From contig DPJP01000365.1 of NCBI GenBank assembly GCA_003542955.1, forward strand, positions 14,110 through 24,073: 9,964 nucleotides of DNA, written 5' to 3'. Under the pieces are notes generated by a model, which made no database searches, had not been told where the DNA came from, and saw nothing but the letters and a program-made list of their open reading frames with translations. Made by a program: the position numbers and the translations under genes. Below, piece after piece: positions 1-7,705 of the stretch; within the stretch, counting starts at the first letter, position 1, and every line of letters starts with the position of its first letter. This DNA comes from Armatimonadota bacterium. GTDB taxonomy: Bacteria; Armatimonadota; Zipacnadia; Zipacnadales; UBA11051.

Positions 1-691
1 CATCAGTCGGCCGGACGCCCGCGGCCGGCGTCGTGTGCCGGTCGGGATGGTATGACAGCGCGGCGCCGACGGGGCCCGTCTTGTCCGCGCCCAGGGCCAG
101 GAAGGCGATCAGGTGGGCGGCATTGAGCACGGGGTAGGTCAGGCTGAGGCGCACACGCGGCTCAGTGGGACCCTCCGAGGGGGCGACCCAGCGCGCTCGC
201 TCATCGAGGACGGGCGCATTGGGGAAGAGCGACGCCGTGTGACCGTCTGCGCCGATGCCCAGCAGGATCAGGTCGAAATGAGGGGGCCTGGTCGAGAAGT
301 GCCGCCGCAGGCAGGCCTCATACTCGTCGGCGGCATCCGCGGGGTTGGCGTGATGCGTGGGCATCGGGTGAACCTGCTCGCGGGGCGTAGGCACCCGGTC
401 CAGCATCGCCTCCGCAGCCATGCGCGCGTTGCTCTGCGGATCATCATGGGGCACGTAGCGCTCATCACCGAAGAAGAAATGAGTCTGCTGCCAGGGCATT
501 GTCTCCGCATGGCGCTCGGCGAGCAGGGCATACAGCGCGCGCGGTGTTTGCCCGCCCGAGAGCGCGATATCGAAGCGCCCGTGGCGCGCTACGGCGGCCT
601 CAGCCGCGACCTGGATGAACTGCGCGAGCTTCTCGATGACGGCATCTTCGGTGTCGGCGATGTGCAGGATCGGCCTCAGCGTGTTTGCCAT
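1..691 (-). CDS. pgl: 6-phosphogluconolactonase, 3' end outside the window
   Basis: Hydrolyses 6-phosphogluconolactone to 6-phosphogluconate in the cytoplasm, the second step of the oxidative pentose phosphate pathway. The visible 230 residues carry the family signatures in order: the sugar-phosphate loop SGGQTP (about 45-50), FFFGDERYVPHDDPQSN (about 72-88) and the hallmark GIGADGHTASLFP (about 145-157). The last residues, PAAGVRPTD, resemble the conserved segment near the end of the family (commonly 'P..RVRPTDG'), so probably only about 10-25 residues are missing beyond base 1. The ATG at 691-689 has GGAG five bases upstream. It lies inside the end of zwf: the two genes overlap by 16 bases in different frames, which suggests translational coupling. 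Family identity is seen directly; that this is the DevB/Pgl lactonase rather than the related glucosamine-6-phosphate deaminase rests on the GADGHTASLFP motif and the zwf neighbour. Confidence 0.95.
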   Translation of the reverse strand, partial: MANTLRPILHIADTEDAVIEKLAQFIQVAAEAAVARHGRFDIALSGGQTPRALYALLAERHAETMPWQQTHFFFGDERYVPHDDPQSNARMAAEAMLDRVPTPREQVHPMPTHHANPADAADEYEACLRRHFSTRPPHFDLILLGIGADGHTASLFPNAPVLDERARWVAPSEGPTEPRVRLSLTYPVLNAAHLIAFLALGADKTGPVGAALSYHPDRHTTPAAGVRPTD

Positions 692-2157
692 TGGGTCTCC
701 GCCGATAGCAGCAGTCGGTTCGCGGCTTCCGGGCCCCATGTGCCTGCCGCGTACTGGTGTATCTCATGCTCCTGCTCGAGCACAGGGGTGTAGAGCTGCC
801 AGCTCTGCTCGGCCTCATCCGCGCGGACGAAAAGGGTCGCATCGCCGCGCGCAATGTCCAGCAGCAGCGTCTCGTAGGCGTCTTTGATGCGCCCGTATGC
901 TTCGGAATAGCGGAAATGCAGGTTCTGCGACTGCACGCTGAAGCGTTCCTCCGGCGCCTTGATCTCCAGGCTCAGGTCAAAACCCTCGTCCGGCTGCAGC
1001 GTGATCACCAGCACGTTGGCATGTGCCTGGCAGTGCGCGTGCGGCCGGAACAACGACAGCGGCGGGCAACGGAAGGTCAGCGCTATCTGAGTTGTGCGGC
1101 GGGGCAGACGCTTGCCCGTCCTCAGGATGAAGGGCACTCCCTGCCAGCGCCAGTTGAGCACATTGAGCCTGAAGGCCGCGTATGTCTCCGTTGTCGAGTC
1201 AGGCGACACCTTGTCCTCCTGCAGGTACCCCGGCACCGGCTCGCCGTTGACCATTCCCGGCCCATATTGTCCGAACACGATGTCCTCCTGTGACAGAGGT
1301 GCGATCGACCGGAGTACTTTTGTCTTCTCATCGCGAATGGCATCGGCCTCGAAGGCCACGGGAACCTCCATCGCGGTCAGGCAGAGGACCTGCGTCATGT
1401 GGTTCTGGATCATGTCTCGCAGGGCGCCAGCCTGCTCATAGAAGCCGCCCCTGCTCCCGACTCCGTCGGTCTCGGCCACTGTTATCTGGACACACCGAAT
1501 GTGCTGACGGTTCCATAGAGACTCGAAAATCGGGTTGGCGAATCGCAGTACCAGCAGGTTCTGGACGGTGTCCTTGCCGAGGTAGTGGTCAATCCGGAAT
1601 GTCTGGCTCTCATCGAAGTGGCTGTGAATGACACGGTTGAGTTCTTTCGCGGAGGCGAGGTCGCGCCCGAAGGGCTTCTCGATAACGAGGCGTGCGAAGC
1701 CACCGCTCTGCGTCAATCCGGCCTCTCCCAGCGCCTCGATGGTGGGTTGGACCGCCGAAGGGGGGATGCTCAGGTAGAAGATGCGGTTGCCGCCGAGGTT
1801 GTACTCGGCATCCAGCGCGGTGATGCGTTGGGCCAGCGCGCGGTAGTCCTCGGGGCGCTGCTCCCCAATCGATTGGAAATGCAGCGATTCTGAGCACCAG
1901 TCGATGCGGCACTGTGCCTCCGTCCTGTCGCCGCTACTGACCTCCAGGCCGGCCTCCTGAAGCGCTCCCTCTGCCCATCTGCGGTAGCTGGCGTCGTCGT
2001 GCTCGTCAGTACGCGCAACGCCGAGGACGTGGGTCAGACCCGCGAGCGGCCCCCCCACCGAGAGATGGTACAGAGCAGGCAGGAGCTTCCGGCGCATCAG
2101 GTCGCCTGTCCCGCCGATGACGATGAAGAGGTGGGGCCGCAGCTCCTGCTCGGGCAT
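676..2157 (-). CDS. zwf: Glucose-6-phosphate 1-dehydrogenase
   Basis: Oxidises glucose-6-phosphate to 6-phosphogluconolactone, the entry and usual control step of the oxidative pentose phosphate pathway, in the cytoplasm. The 493 residues match the family's usual length. An N-terminal Rossmann loop GGTGDLMRRKLLPALY (about 15-30) is followed by GVARTD (about 47-52), whose Arg sits where the 2'-phosphate of NADP is bound in relatives. The substrate motif RIDHYLGKD lies near residue 188, and ALRDMIQNH near 245-252 ends in the His that acts as catalytic base in the family. The C-terminal motif GDATLFVRADEAE is also present. I chose ATG 2157 over the overlapping GTG at 2163: the strong Shine-Dalgarno GGAGG is seven bases from the ATG but only one from the GTG. 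With this start the gene begins two bases after the gnd stop. No opcA-type activator gene is adjacent. Confidence 0.96.
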   Translation of the reverse strand: MPEQELRPHLFIVIGGTGDLMRRKLLPALYHLSVGGPLAGLTHVLGVARTDEHDDASYRRWAEGALQEAGLEVSSGDRTEAQCRIDWCSESLHFQSIGEQRPEDYRALAQRITALDAEYNLGGNRIFYLSIPPSAVQPTIEALGEAGLTQSGGFARLVIEKPFGRDLASAKELNRVIHSHFDESQTFRIDHYLGKDTVQNLLVLRFANPIFESLWNRQHIRCVQITVAETDGVGSRGGFYEQAGALRDMIQNHMTQVLCLTAMEVPVAFEADAIRDEKTKVLRSIAPLSQEDIVFGQYGPGMVNGEPVPGYLQEDKVSPDSTTETYAAFRLNVLNWRWQGVPFILRTGKRLPRRTTQIALTFRCPPLSLFRPHAHCQAHANVLVITLQPDEGFDLSLEIKAPEERFSVQSQNLHFRYSEAYGRIKDAYETLLLDIARGDATLFVRADEAEQSWQLYTPVLEQEHEIHQYAAGTWGPEAANRLLLSAETQWQTR

Positions 2158-2159
2158 GC

Positions 2160-3065
<906 letters not shown>

Positions 3066-3110
3066 AGTCAGACTCCACCTCAGTGTACGTGCTCAGTCAG
3101 TCGTTGTACT

Positions 3111-3271
3111 GGAGGGGCCAGCCGAGCGCCACACGCCGCTGTGTGCGGGTGGCGGGAGACTGGTCCGCGAGCGCCGCACCGCCAAGGGCTCGGGTTTCGT
3201 TCGCGAATGGCACACGCGGGCTGGTCTCGGTCTCGCGCAAACGGCCTCGCGCGACCTCGGCCAGCCCCTCC
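3111..3271. repeat. Imperfect inverted repeat pair in the tkt-gnd gap
   Basis: The left arm GGAGGGGCCAGCCGAG (3111-3126) and the right arm CTCGGCCAGCCCCTCC (3256-3271) are reverse complements at 14 of 16 positions; two adjacent central bases differ. They enclose about 130 bases, and a smaller hairpin abuts the left arm. This could close a multi-branched RNA fold or be a remnant repeat. Confidence 0.45.
3127..3154. other. Stem-loop upstream of gnd
   Basis: The arms CGCCACACGC (3127-3136) and GCGGGTGGCG (3145-3154) pair at nine of ten positions around an 8-base loop, giving a strong GC-rich hairpin in the minus-strand transcript about 60 bases before the gnd start. No U-run follows, so it does not look like an intrinsic terminator. 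Protection of the gnd-zwf-pgl message or a leader structure are possible roles. Confidence 0.5.
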
Positions 3272-3305
3272 ACTGCTCTCCACAGCGCCAAAGATAGCGC
3301 GTGTG

Positions 3306-3334
3306 CCCCACGTCCCACACCCCACACCCCACAC
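3306..3334 (-). repeat. G-rich heptad repeat with predicted RNA-strand G-quadruplex after tkt
   Basis: Three perfect tandem copies of GTGTGGG on the minus strand (plus-strand CCCACAC at 3314-3320, 3321-3327 and 3328-3334), flanked by degenerate copies at 3307-3313 and 3335-3341. Within 3330-3306 are four G tracts of 4, 4, 3 and 4 bases separated by TGT, TGT and ACGT. That satisfies the canonical G-quadruplex pattern of four G3+ tracts with loops of 1-7 bases. It begins five bases after the tkt stop codon, on the strand identical to the mRNA, so it could fold in the transcript. The repeat and pattern are seen directly; folding and any effect on termination, RNA stability or processing are inference. 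Confidence 0.75.
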
Positions 3335-3335
3335 C

Positions 3336-5321
3336 TCACCTGCCAAGCAGCTTCTTCACCCGGCAGACGACGTTCTCCACGTTCAGGCCGAGCTTCTCCA
3401 TGACTTCATCACCGGGCGCGGAGGCGCCGAAGCGATCGAGACCGATGGCGTCTCCCTCCAGCCCGACGTAGCGCTGCCAACCGAGCGTCGTGCCGGCCTC
3501 AATCGAGACGCGGGGCACGCCGCACGGCAGCACGCTCTTCCTGTACTCGTCATCCTGCTCCTCGAACAGCTCCCAGGACGGCATGGAGACAACCGAAGCC
3601 TCGATGCCCTGCGCTGCGAGTTCCTCCGCGGCCTTCAGCGCCAGTGAGACCTCCGACCCGGTGGCGATCAGCACGATGTCGGGTGAAGTGGCTGCCCTGA
3701 GCACATACGCGCCTTTGGCGACACCCCCGGTGATGTCGTGGGCGGCGGGGTCGAGTGTCGGCAGCTTCTGGCGGGTGAGCATCAGGCATGCCGGGCCGCC
3801 GCGCTCGATGGCCACACGCCATGCGGCGGCTGTTTCATTCGGGTCCGCCGGCCGCAGCACCAGGAGTTCGGGGATTGCCCGCAGACTCATCACATGCTCG
3901 ATCGGCTGGTGCGTCGGGCCATCCTCACCGACGCCGATGCTGTCATGGGTGAACACGAAGACGGCATGGGTCTGCATCAGCGACGCCAGTCGCAGGGAGG
4001 GCCGCACGTAGTCGGAGAAGACGAGGAATGTCCCGCCGTAGGGGATCACCCCACCGTGCAGCGCCATGCCGTTGACGGCCGCGCCCATTGCGTGCTCCCT
4101 CACGCCGAAGTGGAAGTTGCGTCCGCCGGGGTGCTCCGCATCCGCGGCGTCGAAGCCGTCGAGCATCGTCTTGTTCGAAGGAGCCAGGTCGGCGGAGCCG
4201 CCGATCAGCGTCGGCAGCACCCCAGCGAGGGCGTTGAGCACCTTGCCTGATGAGTTGCGGGTCGCATCGCCGCCACCGGCCTCGAACACCGGCAGGGCCT
4301 CGTCCCATCCGGCGGGCAACTGCCCCGTCACGCACAGGTCGAATGTCGCGCCCTGCTCGGGGGCGGCCGCCCGGTATGCCTCCAGCATCTGGTTCCACTG
4401 CTTGTGGAGTTGCCCGCCCCGCCTGCCTGCCTCGAGCATGTGCGCGGCGGCGTCCTCCGGCACGTGGAAGCGGGGTTCGACGGGCCATCCGAGCTTCTCC
4501 TTGGTGGCGGCGAGGTCATCATCACCAAGCGGCTCACCGTGGGCCTTGGCGCTGTCCTGCTTCGGGCTCCCGTAGCCGATGTGGGTCTTGACCGCGATCA
4601 GTGACGGCTTGCCCGTCTCCGTCTGCGCCGCCTTGACGGCAGCTTCGATGGCATCGACATCGTTGCCGTCGGCGACGGTCTGCACATGCCAGCCGTATGC
4701 CGCGAAGCGCGCGCAGACATCCTCCGTGAAGGCCAGGTCTGTCGAGCCCTCGATCGAGATCGAGTTGTCATCATACAGGTAGATGAGCTTGCCGAGCTTC
4801 TGGTGGCCCGCGAGTGAAGCGGCTTCGGCAGAGATGCCCTCCATGAGGTCTCCGTCAGAGACGATAGCGTATGTGTAGTGGTCGATGACGGCCTGCTCGG
4901 ACGTATTGAACTGCGCGGCCAGGAAGCGCTCGGCCATCGCCATCCCCACACCCATCGCGAAGCCCTGCCCGAGCGGGCCGGTGGTGGCCTCGACGCCGGG
5001 AGTGAGGCCGTACTCCGGGTGCCCCGGGGTGAGGCTCTCCCACTGCCGGAAGTTCCTCACCTGCTCGAGCGGAAGGTCGTAGCCGTAGGAGTGCAGCAGC
5101 GCATACAGCAGCGCCGAGCCGTGGCCCGCGGAGAGGATGAACCTGTCGCGGTTGATCCATCCGGGATCGGCGGGGTCAAAGCGCATGACGCGGTCAAACA
5201 GCGTGTACGCCATCGGCGCGGCGCCCAGCGGCAGGCCGGGATGGCCGGAGTTGGCCTCCTGCACGGCATCGGCGGACAGGAAGCGCAGTGTGTTGATGCA
5301 CAGCTCATCGATCTGATTCAT
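3336..5321 (-). CDS. tkt: Transketolase
   Basis: A thiamine-diphosphate enzyme that moves two-carbon ketol units between sugar phosphates in the non-oxidative pentose phosphate pathway, linking ribulose-5-phosphate products to fructose-6-phosphate and glyceraldehyde-3-phosphate. Its 661 residues are the usual full length. Visible motifs: [13 protein letters not shown] (24-36), AGHGSALLY (65-73), the cofactor motif SDGDLMEG (155-162) closing at YDDN (183-186), KAHGEP (259-264), the pyrimidine domain with catalytic Glu409 in GVREHAMG (406-413), and [18 protein letters not shown] (459-476). The first Gly of the textbook GDG is Ser155; I recall this variant from other bacterial transketolases and do not read it as damage. 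ATG 5321 is the only plausible start, because an in-frame TGA lies just upstream. Its Shine-Dalgarno AAGGTGA is 12 bases away, which is long and suggests modest initiation. gnd follows after 270 bases. Confidence 0.97.
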   Translation of the reverse strand: MNQIDELCINTLRFLSADAVQEANSGHPGLPLGAAPMAYTLFDRVMRFDPADPGWINRDRFILSAGHGSALLYALLHSYGYDLPLEQVRNFRQWESLTPGHPEYGLTPGVEATTGPLGQGFAMGVGMAMAERFLAAQFNTSEQAVIDHYTYAIVSDGDLMEGISAEAASLAGHQKLGKLIYLYDDNSISIEGSTDLAFTEDVCARFAAYGWHVQTVADGNDVDAIEAAVKAAQTETGKPSLIAVKTHIGYGSPKQDSAKAHGEPLGDDDLAATKEKLGWPVEPRFHVPEDAAAHMLEAGRRGGQLHKQWNQMLEAYRAAAPEQGATFDLCVTGQLPAGWDEALPVFEAGGGDATRNSSGKVLNALAGVLPTLIGGSADLAPSNKTMLDGFDAADAEHPGGRNFHFGVREHAMGAAVNGMALHGGVIPYGGTFLVFSDYVRPSLRLASLMQTHAVFVFTHDSIGVGEDGPTHQPIEHVMSLRAIPELLVLRPADPNETAAAWRVAIERGGPACLMLTRQKLPTLDPAAHDITGGVAKGAYVLRAATSPDIVLIATGSEVSLALKAAEELAAQGIEASVVSMPSWELFEEQDDEYRKSVLPCGVPRVSIEAGTTLGWQRYVGLEGDAIGLDRFGASAPGDEVMEKLGLNVENVVCRVKKLLGR

Positions 5322-5415
5322 ACTCGTGCACGGTCACCTTTCAGTTCTGGGGAAGTCTCGACGCCGCCACGCCGTGTGCGCCTCAGTTCTCCCGGCCCCC
5401 GGATACATCGACCCC
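5322..5415 (-). promoter_or_regulatory. tkt leader with direct repeats and a palindrome
   Basis: 94 bases between the YyaL-type gene and tkt. On the minus strand the octamer AGAACTGA occurs twice, at 5390-5383 and 5348-5341, 42 bases apart; the second copy directly adjoins the tkt Shine-Dalgarno (5340-5334). A perfect 8-base palindrome, CGTGCACG (5325-5332), sits between that site and the ATG. I see no clear sigma-70 boxes and no terminator with a T-tract. The repeats are seen; use as an operator is a guess. Confidence 0.3.
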
Positions 5416-7524
5416 TCAGGGCGCAGGCAGGTTGAGTTGCTCGCGGAAGCGGACGACATCGGTTGTCGGCATTTCGCACGTGTTATTTGTACATACGTAT
5501 GCCGTCGCCCTCCCTGAGACCGGCGCATAGTCGGCCGTGAATGGCGCGATTTCGGACATCGGCGGCGTCTCGCCCCCCGGCGATTTGAGCAGGACAACAG
5601 CCGCGGGGACGAAGGCGGACCGCAGTGGCGCAAGCATCGCCTGTGTGTCCTCCGCAGCGGGGTCGCCCGCGATGACGACCTCCTGCGTCAGCCCGAGCGC
5701 GAAATCGACCGCGCACAGCAGCATGCAGTGGGCGGCGGGGGAGACATCGACCGGCTCGGAGAATGCCCGCGCAAGCCGGTGTGCTACCTGCTCGTATTCG
5801 GCCTGCCCTGTGATACGCCCCAGGCGCAGGAGGTTGAGCATCTGCACGGAGTTGCCGGAGGGCATTGCGCCGTCGTAGATGAGCTTCTCCCGCGTCAGCA
5901 ACTGCTCCGCATCATCGGCGGTGAAGAAGAAGCCGCCGCTATCGGCATCGTGGAAATGCGCCATCAGCCGGTCATTCAGCTCGATGGCGGCTGCGAGGTG
6001 ACGGGGCTCGAACGTGGCTCCATACAGCTCCAGCAGCCCCCAGATCAGGAATGCGTAGTCATCGAGATGGGCAGCGATGCCCGCCTCCCCGGCCCGGTAG
6101 CGATGCAGCAGCCGCCCACGTTCATCGCGCATCCGGCCCAGGGCGAACTCGACGCAGCGTGCTGCCGTGGCGGCGCAGCCGGGATTGTCGAAGGCAAACG
6201 CGGCCTTCGCCAGCGCCGCGACCATCAGACCGTTCCACGAGACCAGTATCTTGTCATCCAGCCCCGGCCGAACGCGTCGTCCGCGCGCTTCGAGCAGCTT
6301 CGCCCGAGCCTGCGCCAACCGGCTGCGCCACTCGTCCACGGGCACCCCTGCTTCAGCGGCCAGCTTGTCAGGTGACCTGGTCAGATGCAGGATGTTCGCG
6401 CCCGTTCTGACGCCGGTGGCCTCATCGGCGAAGTTGCCCTCGGCCCGCACGGTGTACGCAGCCGTCACCAGGTCGACTTCGGCGGGATCGAGCACTTCGC
6501 GAATCTGCTCCTGCGTCCAGACGTAGAACTTGCCTTCCTCGCCCTCGCTGTCGGCATCCTCGGCCGAGTAGAAGCCGCCCTCGGGAGAAGTCATATCCCG
6601 GAGCACGTACTCGATGACCTGCTCGGCGACCTCCCGGTACCGCGTCTCACCGGTCGCCTGCCAGGCCTCCGTGTACGCCATCGTGAGCATCGCCTGGTCA
6701 TAGAGCATCTTCTCGAAGTGGGGGACAAGCCAGCGCTCATCGGTCGAGTAGCGGTGGAAGCCGGAGCCGAGTTGGTCGTGGATGCCACCGTCGGCCATCT
6801 CCAACAGCGTCTTCTCGACCATCTCGAGAGCCTTCTGCTCGCCGGTGCGGGACCAGTGGCGGAGCAGAAACATCATGGTATGCGGCGTGGGGAACTTCGG
6901 CGCATCGGAGAAGCCGCCATGGCGCGGGTCGTAGCGCGTCTGCAACTGCGTGCAGCCGCGCTCGAGTACCGGTCGGCCGATGTCGCGGCCGGCATCCGCG
7001 GGTGCCACCGTCTGCATCGCCTCGGTGATTTCATCGGCGGAGGAGAGCAGCCTGTCTCGCTGTGTGCCCCACAGCTCGGCGATGCGCGGGATCAGCTCGA
7101 GCATGCCAGGGCGTCCGAAGCGGGCCTCCCTGGGGATGTAGGTGGCTGCGAAGAACGGCTTCTTCTCGGGGGTCATGATGATCGTCAGCGGCCAGCCGCC
7201 GCTGCCGGTCAGCGCCTGGCAGACGCCCATGTAGACGCTGTCGATGTCGGGGCGCTCCTCGCGGTCGAGCTTGATGTTGATGAAGGTCTCATTCAGCAGA
7301 GCCGCGACCTCAGTGTCCTCGAAACTCTCATGGGCCATCACATGGCACCAGTGACACGTCGAGTAGCCGATCGAGAGGAAGATGGGCTTGTCCTGCTCGA
7401 CCGCGGCGGCGAACGCCTCGTCCCCCCACGGGTACCAGTCCACGGGGTTGTGGGCATGCTGGAGCAGATACGGGCTGCTCTCCCGGGCGAGACGATTGGG
7501 GGCGGCGTCGGGGCGCGGTTCCAT
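5416..7524 (-). CDS. YyaL/SPATA20-family protein (DUF255 thioredoxin-like plus six-hairpin glycosidase-like domain)
   Basis: A 702-residue member of the widespread family that includes B. subtilis YyaL and human SPATA20; its substrate and reaction are not established. The N-terminal thioredoxin-like domain (about 8-170) carries [21 protein letters not shown] (split here: [13 protein letters not shown] then HAHNPVDW) and a redox-like motif C57-H-W-C60. [11 protein letters not shown] and APKFPTPHT follow. The rest resembles an (alpha/alpha)6 barrel as in N-acylglucosamine 2-epimerases, with [38 protein letters not shown] and [10 protein letters not shown] conserved. The end has AYVCTNNTC, a second Cys pair seen in relatives. 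No signal peptide is visible, so it is probably cytoplasmic. The frame stays open upstream to 7866, but ATG 7524 is preferred: GGAG lies six bases before it and relatives begin about here. A sugar-related or redox role beside tkt is only suggestive. Confidence 0.93.
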   Translation of the reverse strand: MEPRPDAAPNRLARESSPYLLQHAHNPVDWYPWGDEAFAAAVEQDKPIFLSIGYSTCHWCHVMAHESFEDTEVAALLNETFINIKLDREERPDIDSVYMGVCQALTGSGGWPLTIIMTPEKKPFFAATYIPREARFGRPGMLELIPRIAELWGTQRDRLLSSADEITEAMQTVAPADAGRDIGRPVLERGCTQLQTRYDPRHGGFSDAPKFPTPHTMMFLLRHWSRTGEQKALEMVEKTLLEMADGGIHDQLGSGFHRYSTDERWLVPHFEKMLYDQAMLTMAYTEAWQATGETRYREVAEQVIEYVLRDMTSPEGGFYSAEDADSEGEEGKFYVWTQEQIREVLDPAEVDLVTAAYTVRAEGNFADEATGVRTGANILHLTRSPDKLAAEAGVPVDEWRSRLAQARAKLLEARGRRVRPGLDDKILVSWNGLMVAALAKAAFAFDNPGCAATAARCVEFALGRMRDERGRLLHRYRAGEAGIAAHLDDYAFLIWGLLELYGATFEPRHLAAAIELNDRLMAHFHDADSGGFFFTADDAEQLLTREKLIYDGAMPSGNSVQMLNLLRLGRITGQAEYEQVAHRLARAFSEPVDVSPAAHCMLLCAVDFALGLTQEVVIAGDPAAEDTQAMLAPLRSAFVPAAVVLLKSPGGETPPMSEIAPFTADYAPVSGRATAYVCTNNTCEMPTTDVVRFREQLNLPAP

Positions 7525-7705
7525 GGATGGCTCCGTTGCGGAGGATCGAGTAGCTGTCAGCACGGTCGGGGGGTACGGCGTCGAGCGCCCTCCGAACATC
7601 CGACGCATGGTCCCGGCGCGGTGTTCGCATGGGAGTGCTCCCCGCGGTGCGCAGAGGGTGTGTGCTCTCAGCGACAGAAAGGGGGGATGGGCAGAGGGCA
7701 GCCGC
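7525..7705. other. 181-base gap upstream of the YyaL-type gene, no gene seen
   Basis: Lies between the stop of the module-array protein and the next start. It contains a short hairpin at 7626-7646 (GGGA/TCCC core, with outer CGC/GCG pairing interrupted by a bulge) and an 8-base direct repeat GCAGAGGG on the plus strand (7651-7658 and 7691-7698). Just after the upstream stop, the minus strand has a CCCCCCTTT run without a preceding strong stem. I see no confident promoter or terminator. Confidence 0.4.

Larger units (their letters stand above)
3066..3335. other. 270-base tkt-gnd intergenic region, structured, no gene seen
   Basis: No open frame here on either strand resembles a protein or has a convincing start. 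The region holds, in transcription order, a G-rich heptad repeat after the tkt stop, a pair of long inverted arms, a compact hairpin and the gnd ribosome binding site. I see no stem followed by a T-tract, so there is no classical intrinsic terminator, and no clear -35/-10 promoter. An 8-base palindrome TTCGCGAA lies at 3200-3207 and a tandem GGTCTC pair at 3223-3234 on the plus strand. It could be a leader of gnd, a processing site within one long transcript, or simply a spacer. Confidence 0.7.

Noticed and set aside
3127..3154. Intrinsic terminator between tkt and gnd
   Set aside because: The stem is good, but no U-run follows on the minus strand, so I list it only as a stem-loop.
3314..3334. 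CRISPR-like or minisatellite mobile array
   Set aside because: Units are 7 bases with no spacers and only three perfect copies; there are no cas genes or transposase nearby.
4850..4860. Ser in place of the first Gly of the transketolase GDG cofactor motif as a sign of inactivity
   Set aside because: The Asp and second Gly and the closing Asn are intact, as are all catalytic His and Glu residues. I recall this SDGD variant in other bacterial transketolases.
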